A program made the position numbers and the translations under genes. A stretch of DNA of 64,000 nucleotides from PALSA-911 sp963743035. GTDB taxonomy: Bacteria; Pseudomonadota; Alphaproteobacteria; Acetobacterales; Acetobacteraceae. Where the stretch lies: the NCBI GenBank assembly GCA_963743035.1, contig CAVUOB010000018.1, positions 930,001 to 994,000 on the forward strand, in the 5' to 3' direction. This document shows, piece by piece, positions 59,185 to 64,000 of the stretch; the first letter of the stretch is position 1; the number at the start of each line of letters is the position of its first letter. The notes beneath the pieces were generated by a model, which was given only the letters and a program-made list of their open reading frames with translations, had not been told where the DNA came from and did not search any database.

Positions 59185-59684
59185 ATGAGCGCCGGACCCA
59201 CTGCACGACAGCGGGACTGCCCCGCCGCCCTGATACTTGCCGTGCTGGCAGCAGTCCTGCGCTGCTGCTAGCTGGCTGCAGCGCCGCCAGCGGGAACCCG
59301 GACTACGACATCCGGGTGAGCCAGCGCACCGGCCTTGGCCGGGTGCTGGCCGACGGCGGCGGGTACACGCTGTATATGTACGTGCCCGACCACCAGGGTC
59401 GGTCCGTGTGCTACCGGGTCTGCGCGCAGCAGTGGCCGCCGCTGCTGGTTCCGCCAGGCGTCCGGCACCCGGTGGCCGGGCCCGGGGTCGACGCCGCCCT
59501 CCTCGGCACGATCACCAGGACCGGCGGCGCCGTCCAGGTCACCTACGACAAGTGGCCGCTGTACTTGTACGACGCCGACGTTCAGCCCGGCCAGGCGACC
59601 GGGCAAGCCGACGACATGGGCCTGTGGTACGTGCTGTCCCCAGCCGGAGCCATCGACCGCCGTACCCTGCCCGGCCAGTCGTAA
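59185..59684 (+). CDS. Secreted lipoprotein, COG4315 repeat family, frameshifted
   Basis: The ATG at 59185 lies 4 bp after the DUF5134 stop. ALILAVLAAVL leads, after a missing base near 59262, into LLAGCSAASGNPDYDIRVSQ with a lipobox Cys. Two COG4315 secreted repeats follow: GRVLADGGGYTLYMYVPDHQ with CYRVCAQQWPPLLVP, and GGAVQVTYDKWPLYLYDADV with GLWYVLSPAG. The restored protein is about 167 residues. Function of the family is unknown. Codirectional with DUF5134 and csoR. Confidence 0.8.
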
Positions 59685-59954
59685 CGGCCCGGCGCAGCCG
59701 CGGGAAGGCCCACCTGAACGGCGCAATTGACCACGATGACCTCGTCCGCCGCGGGCCGGCGCCGCAGTTGCGCAGACGCGCGTGCAGGTCACACGCATGC
59801 CGGTCCGCTAGCCGCTCATCCGGCTGACGGCGACCGGCGCGAGCTGTGTCCGCCAGTCCTTAGCCTCCGGGTCGCAGGCCTGGAAGCCGGCAGCGTTGTA
59901 GCCTTGCAGCGCGGCCGCCCGCTGGGCCGGGCCGGTCAGGCCGTAGGGCGAGCG

Positions 59955-60236
59955 ATGCAGGGGTACACGCACAACAAGGACGCCTACATCAACCGGCTGC
60001 GCCGCATCGAAGGCCAGGTCCGCGGCCTGCAGCGGATGGTCGAGGACGACAAGTACTGCATCGACAACCTCACCCAGGTCGCTGCCGCAACCAGGGCCCT
60101 GCAGTCGGTCGCGCTAGGGCTGCTCGAAGAGCACCTCGGCCACTGCGTCGCAGGCGCTCTCGCCGAGGGCGGTGACACGGCCACCGCCACGGTGAAGGAG
60201 GCCTCCGACGCCATCGCCCGGCTCGTCAGGTCCTGA
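59955..60236 (+). CDS. csoR: Copper-sensing repressor CsoR
   Basis: 93-residue DUF156 repressor that releases DNA on Cu(I) binding. The ligand triad is C35 (DDKYCIDNLTQ), H60 and C64 (EEHLGHCVAGAL), matching the C-H-C of Mycobacterium CsoR. The DNA-facing N-terminus is NRLRRIEGQVRGLQRMVEDD. The ATG at 59955 is chosen because the upstream open frame lacks homology character. Targets are likely the five dyads at 58.2-58.35 kb. Confidence 0.93.
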   Translation: MQGYTHNKDAYINRLRRIEGQVRGLQRMVEDDKYCIDNLTQVAAATRALQSVALGLLEEHLGHCVAGALAEGGDTATATVKEASDAIARLVRS

Positions 60237-61042
60237 CGGGCGGCCGCGCTCCCAGCGTGATCAGGCCTGTTCTCGCGGCCGTAACAAGATCGCATGACAC
60301 AGCCGGACCTGAGACTCAGTGCACCGCCTGGACGAAGGCCCTGACCTGAATACTCGGGGCTCGCCTCTCGTTCCCAGCCAGCCGGACGCGGCCTGCTGCC
60401 CGTAATTCATCACCTGGCCAGACGCTCAGAACCGGAAGTAGCCGCTCGTCGGCCAGGGCATTCGTTGAATCTGAACAAGCGGTACGGGCTCACAGGCGAG
60501 CACTACCGGGCCGCCAACGTCCGATTCGCCTTACTCAGGTGGAGCACGCCGCGACGTAGTTCCGCGAGCGGCCGCGGCGGAGTCCGAGTCCTCCGGCCGC
60601 GCAGCTCATGGCTGGCCTCGTCAATGGAGTCCTGCAGCTCCGGGCCGCCCCGCAAAACCTATCTACGGCAAGTGATCACCTCGGGCATACCGTTGATCGC
60701 TGCGTGGCCGTACTGGCAGCCATCGTCTTCGGGATCATCGGGGGGAGCGCGCTGCCGGGAGGCAGGGACGGCGGGTTCGCCGGGCGGCCTGAGAGACGGA
60801 CCCGGGGGCAATCCCGGCACCGCCTCCAGTCCGGCTCACCGTGCCGGGCTCTGGTCCGGCTGGCGCTCAGCCGCCGTCGACCGGAAACCTGCTGCAAATA
60901 CGGGATTCGCCCGATGCCGCCGCTCGGGCCTTAGCCATAGCTTGCAGTGCGGGATGTGCCGCGCCCGGCGGCGGTGCGGGGTCTGCGCGCGCTGGCCGGG
61001 GTGGCCGCGGCACGGATAGCTAGTCACGAGGAGCGTTTAGCC
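60237..61042. other. No supportable gene
   Basis: About 800 bp. Several short open frames occur on both strands (one of 184 codons from 60465), but none has a ribosome site, compositional bias or motif that I would defend. They may be degraded sequence or indel-broken genes. Confidence 0.45.
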
Positions 61043-61315
61043 ATGATGCCGTACCAGGCATACCAGCTGTATCAGGCCGAGCGGCCAAAGAGCGCGGCCG
61101 AAATCCGGCGCGCTGACGAGCAGTTAGGCAGGGCAGTTGCAGGCGTATCGCGGCTATGGTGCCGGGCCACTGGATCAAGGGGCATCCTGCGGGCACCTTA
61201 CCGGGGCAGGCGGCGCGCCGGGCTCACCCACCTGACACCCCGGCCGTTGCCCACTGATCGTCGTGCTGGTCTGGTCAGCGATCAGATCGCAGTCGCGTGT
61301 CCCGACCAGCGGTGA
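61043..61315 (+). CDS. Small actinobacterial hypothetical protein
   Basis: The ATG at 61043 follows GAGGAG by 9 nt. It encodes MMPYQAYQLYQAERPKSAAE, then IRRADEQLGRAVAGVSRLW. This short amphipathic N-terminal pattern is one I associate with small uncharacterised actinobacterial proteins. After about residue 40 the sequence becomes low in character, so the natural stop may have been lost by an indel. Function unknown. Confidence 0.5.
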   Translation: MMPYQAYQLYQAERPKSAAEIRRADEQLGRAVAGVSRLWCRATGSRGILRAPYRGRRRAGLTHLTPRPLPTDRRAGLVSDQIAVACPDQR

Positions 61316-61479
61316 GATCGAACCGGCACGTTGGCCAGTGGCGACTCAACGCGACCGCACAGGCCAAGCCAAGTTCAGGAACCCGCCAGCCAGCCGACCA
61401 GGGGACCGGCAGCCGGGAGGCAGGATCGCGGCGGATAGGTTGAGGCGCTGGCTGAGCCGAACCCCCGGAGGAGACTGCG

Positions 61480-62625
61480 GTGACGGGTATTTCGGACGTC
61501 CGTGAGGCGCGCCGGCTGTTCCCGGCGACCGCCGCGCGGGCGTACTTCAACACTGCCGCGGTCGGCCTTGCCAGTCGGCGGCTCGCCGACGCCTATCACG
61601 CGTTCGTCGACGAATGGGCCGATACAGGCCTGGATTACCGCCGGGGCGAACAGGCCGCCGACAACGCACGGTCGGCAGTGGCGAGGCTGCTGGGCGCGGA
61701 AGCCTGCGACATCGCGCTGATTCCCTCAGTGTCCTCAGCGGCGGGACTGGTCGCTGCTCAGTTCGGCCAGGCCGGTCCGGGTGACAACGTCGTGATCGGG
61801 GAAAGGGAGTACAGCTCGAACCACTTTCCCTGGCGTCAGCTGGCGGTAAAGGGATATGACGTCCGGCAGGTAGCCTTCCGCAACGGCGGCCTCGAGCCCG
61901 AAGACGTCAGCGAGTGCCTGGACGCTGGCACGCGGCTGGTTGCATTCAGTGGCGTGCAGTCCGCGACCGGCCACCGGTCCGACATGGCCGCGATCAGCGG
62001 GCTGGCGCACGACGTCGGGGCGGTCGTCTTTGTCGACGGCACGCAGATGGTCGGCGCGCTCCCGGTGGCCGATGATCTCCAGCACGTTGACGTGCTCGCC
62101 GCATCCGACCATAAGTTCCTGCTCAACGCGGGCCGTGGCATGGGCTACTGCTACCTGTCACCGGTCATGCAACGGCGGTTCACGCCTGTCAACGCGGGTT
62201 GGAAGGCGGCCGCGGTCCCGCTTGACAGCTTCTTCGGCCCCGAGATGAGACTCTCGTCCACCGCGTCGCGGTTCGACAGCTCCATCAGCTGGCTGGCTGC
62301 TATCGGCAACGAAACCGCGCTCACCGTCTTCGACCAGTTCGGGCCCGACACCATTTATGCCCGTAACCGCGAACTCACCGCAAAGCTGCGGGCTGCTCTG
62401 GCCAGCGCCGGGTGGGACACTGTTGACCTGCCCGAACCGAACCAGAGCACGATCGTGAGCGTGCCGCTCGGCGACCGTGAGCCGGGGCTGCTTCTCAGCA
62501 CGCTGTCCGATCAGGGAATCGTGTGCGCCGCACGCGACGGCAACCTGCGCTTGTCAGTTCATTTTTACAACCATGAAGACGACATCGACCGGCTTGCGAC
62601 GGCCCTCGCGGCCAGCCGGGGCTGA
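61480..62625 (+). CDS. PLP-dependent enzyme, aminotransferase class V
   Basis: 381 residues, related to cysteine desulphurases and isopenicillin-N epimerase-like enzymes. The PLP lysine is K212 in LAASDHKFLLNAGRGMGY; the pyridine-nitrogen Asp is D186 in VVFVDGTQMVGAL. The N-terminus is AYFNTAAVGLASRRLADAYH and the C-terminal domain NRELTAKLRAALASAGW. No active-site Cys of desulphurases is obvious, so I do not assign a substrate. The GTG start has GGAGGAGA upstream. It is intact and stands alone. Confidence 0.9.
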   Translation: MTGISDVREARRLFPATAARAYFNTAAVGLASRRLADAYHAFVDEWADTGLDYRRGEQAADNARSAVARLLGAEACDIALIPSVSSAAGLVAAQFGQAGPGDNVVIGEREYSSNHFPWRQLAVKGYDVRQVAFRNGGLEPEDVSECLDAGTRLVAFSGVQSATGHRSDMAAISGLAHDVGAVVFVDGTQMVGALPVADDLQHVDVLAASDHKFLLNAGRGMGYCYLSPVMQRRFTPVNAGWKAAAVPLDSFFGPEMRLSSTASRFDSSISWLAAIGNETALTVFDQFGPDTIYARNRELTAKLRAALASAGWDTVDLPEPNQSTIVSVPLGDREPGLLLSTLSDQGIVCAARDGNLRLSVHFYNHEDDIDRLATALAASRG

Positions 62626-62676
62626 AGCCGGCAAGCGAGGTCAGCCAGAGTTGAAGCCGGGCAAGCGAGGTCAGCC
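62623..62676 (+). repeat. Two copies of a 24-25 bp direct repeat
   Basis: Copy one at 62623-62646 (TGAAGCCGGCAAGCGAGG then TCAGCC) and copy two at 62652-62676 with one extra G. The first copy contains the stop codon of the aminotransferase gene, so the repeat begins inside the coding end. Confidence 0.8.
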
Positions 62677-63052
62677 GGCTAACTCCACTGTCTTGCAAGC
62701 AAGGGATCTTGCTAAGCACGCCACAGCACGGCCTCCGGGAGGCCCGCCTGGACCCCCGGCCTAGGGGCCGGGCGGCCCGGCAGCATCCCTCACGCAGGAA
62801 CGTCGTTCGCCGCTCAGCAGTCTTCGCTGTCGTTGACCTGCGAGCCCCGCATAAGTATGCGCTGTCCGGCCGACCCGAGGAACGCACGGATGTATGCCGC
62901 GATAAGAGCGCCCCGCGCGCCGAACTGGATGTTCTGGGAGTTCGAGAACGGTCTTACCAACACGATCACCGGCGCCACAGAGTCGGCGTCAGGCGTGATC
63001 TCGTGAGAGCGGTCTGAGGCGACTGCATGCCGAGCACCTTCATGGAATGGAG
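62677..63052. other. No supportable gene
   Basis: 376 bp between the aminotransferase and the toxin gene. It includes a GC-rich hairpin-capable stretch (CCCCCGGCCTAGGGGCCGGG around 62754-62773) that may end the aminotransferase transcript. Short open frames have no protein character. Confidence 0.4.
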
Positions 63053-63316
63053 CTAGTGGCCGCCGTAAGCCTTGCTCCGGTGCCGCACGTCCTCGATCAA
63101 CACCTCCCGCTTATCGTCGTCGATCGAAAACAGCACGCCGTAACTGCCCGTCCGGACTCGCAGCACGCCCGGCATGCCGATCAGAGCCCTAACGCCTGCC
63201 GGCCGCGGATCATCCGCCAGCCTGTCGACAGCCTTGCCGACGTGCTCCCGCGCAGGCTTGTCGAGCGCGAGTAAGTGCTTGCGGGCCGTCGCGCTCCAGG
63301 TCACCTGGTACTGCAC
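63053..63316 (-). CDS. RelE/ParE-superfamily toxin
   Basis: 87 residues starting MQYQVTWSATARKHLLALDK. The fold pattern is that of RelE: an N-terminal strand and two helices (AREHVGKAVDRLADDP), then the basic strand LRVRTGSYGVLFSIDDDKRE and a final VRHRSKAYGGH containing the catalytic-type Arg and Tyr. Ribosome-dependent mRNA cleavage is the family expectation. It lies 5 bp after its antitoxin gene. Confidence 0.88.
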   Translation of the reverse strand: MQYQVTWSATARKHLLALDKPAREHVGKAVDRLADDPRPAGVRALIGMPGVLRVRTGSYGVLFSIDDDKREVLIEDVRHRSKAYGGH

Positions 63317-63321
63317 CGCGG

Positions 63322-63636
63322 CTACAGCCCGGCCTCAGCCTTAAGCTCCTCCCACCGGGTACCTGGCCCGCCCGCCGCTCGCGACTCCAGGACAGCGGCG
63401 CGGTCAGCGAGGTCCTCCAGGAAGTCGGCCAGGCCCTCACGGCCTACCGCGGCTGCCGCTTCCGCGAATTGCTCCAGATCGTCTGCGGACAGCCCTTCAA
63501 GGGTTGCGGCGAGGTCTGCGGGGATAATCCCGGCGACCCGCTCGCCGCGCTCGGTGATGTAGACGACCTGGCCGCCAGCAGCCTCGCGAGCGGCGTCCGC
63601 CACGTCGGGCGTCTGCTCAATGGCAAGCTCGCTCAT
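63322..63636 (-). CDS. Phd/YefM-type antitoxin
   Basis: 104 residues. The N-terminal Phd fold includes ARE-like segment AAREAAGGQVVYITERGERV followed by AGIIPADLAATLEGL, a pattern typical of prevent-host-death proteins that bind DNA and mask the toxin. The acidic C-terminal half (EQFAEAAAAVGREGLADFLE) would wrap the toxin. It is the first gene of the leftward toxin-antitoxin operon, which should be autoregulated. Confidence 0.85.
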   Translation of the reverse strand: MSELAIEQTPDVADAAREAAGGQVVYITERGERVAGIIPADLAATLEGLSADDLEQFAEAAAAVGREGLADFLEDLADRAAVLESRAAGGPGTRWEELKAEAGL

Positions 63637-64000
63637 CCCTTGATCATCTCCCTCGGGCTTATTACGACTCTACCTCGGCAGGTACGCCTGTACAGGCATC
63701 CGGGCTGATGACAGGGTGCGCGCCGTGGCGGCTGGTCGCGACACGCAGGGTGTCCTGCCCAGCGGCGATGCGGGGCTCCTGATTGGCGGCAGACCTCGTT
63801 GCCTGTCAGCTGCGGCAAGGTGACCGGCGGAACCGGCGTCTCCACGGAGCGGCCGGGACGACGCCTACGTGAAGCATGCGCGGCCAGGTTACCAACGAGC
63901 TCATGACCACACTCAGTCACATCGACGCAGGGCCTGAAGGCGACCCTAGGCTTGCGGAATCCTTTCCTGCGGGCGGCCGATTGCCGCGGCCGGGAGCGCC
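63637..64000. other. No supportable gene at window end
   Basis: 364 bp upstream of the antitoxin gene. The first 40 bp include an AT-richer stretch (TTATTACGACTCTACC) that probably holds the toxin-antitoxin promoter. No gene with recognisable features is visible in the rest. Confidence 0.4.

Noticed and set aside
60465..61019. A 184-codon frame in the actinobacterial part
   Set aside because: Ser/Arg/Pro-rich with no motif, ribosome site or homology character.

Overview
The window holds two unrelated pieces of DNA. Bases 1 to about 50,950 read as an alphaproteobacterium, most likely Acetobacteraceae (Rhodospirillales). The evidence is the gene content and order (rne, amidase, PBP1A, prfB), GC-rich proteobacterial codon use, a PadR regulator of the YqjI type and an assimilatory nitrate operon. 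From about 51,000 to the end the protein families are actinobacterial: DUF5134, a CsoR copper sensor, COG4315 lipoproteins, a CtpV-like copper ATPase and a Phd/RelE pair. The change falls inside a nitrate-binding (NasS-like) gene that loses its N-terminal half. I read this as a probable chimeric contig; lateral transfer is the less likely alternative.

Layout of the proteobacterial part. 1-11.4 kb: a partial TPR protein, RNase E, a cell-wall amidase, PBP1A, release factor 2 with its programmed +1 frameshift intact, and a phosphate-type porin. 12-14.5 kb: an arsR-arsI-arsC-acr3 operon handling inorganic and methylated arsenic. 14.5-23.8 kb: an MFS carrier, a ferredoxin reductase with its [2Fe-2S] ferredoxin, an N-terminal-nucleophile amide hydrolase, a MmgE/PrpD protein, 3-hydroxyacyl-CoA dehydrogenase, a cupin and a DUF1269 protein. 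23.8-27.6 kb: cytochrome bd oxidase (cydAB), a small conserved protein and a PHB-depolymerase-like esterase. 27.7-28.6 kb: a decayed IS5-family element. 28.6-39.2 kb: a berberine-bridge-type FAD oxidase divergent from a GcvA-like LysR gene, a His-rich PadR regulator, WrbA divergent from a LysR gene, malate synthase G, an RraA-like aldolase, a ketopantoate-reductase-like enzyme and a ferritin-like protein. The last has its start region triplicated.

39.2-50.9 kb is one leftward nitrate-assimilation operon: NasS-like protein, NrtA, NrtB, NrtD, a NirB-like FAD protein, NirA, a CysJ-like flavoprotein with an Fe-S module instead of a flavodoxin domain, NasA, and CobA/SUMT for siroheme. It covers uptake, nitrate reduction, nitrite reduction, electron supply and cofactor synthesis.

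The actinobacterial part holds a copper cluster. A leftward operon (P-type ATPase, membrane protein, SCO protein, beta-propeller-like lipoprotein) faces a rightward set (DUF5134, COG4315 lipoprotein, CsoR), with five CsoR-like dyads in the gap between the two directions. A Fur-family gene, gene remnants, an aminotransferase-V enzyme and a toxin-antitoxin pair flank it.

A recurring oddity is single-base indels that break otherwise well-conserved genes: about nine in the first 51 kb, mostly one extra base, and a much denser set between 51.8 and 58 kb. Motifs on both sides of each break are intact. Sequencing or consensus error is therefore more likely than old gene decay, and two apparent gene fusions (NrtD with the FAD protein, NasA with CobA) are probably products of it.
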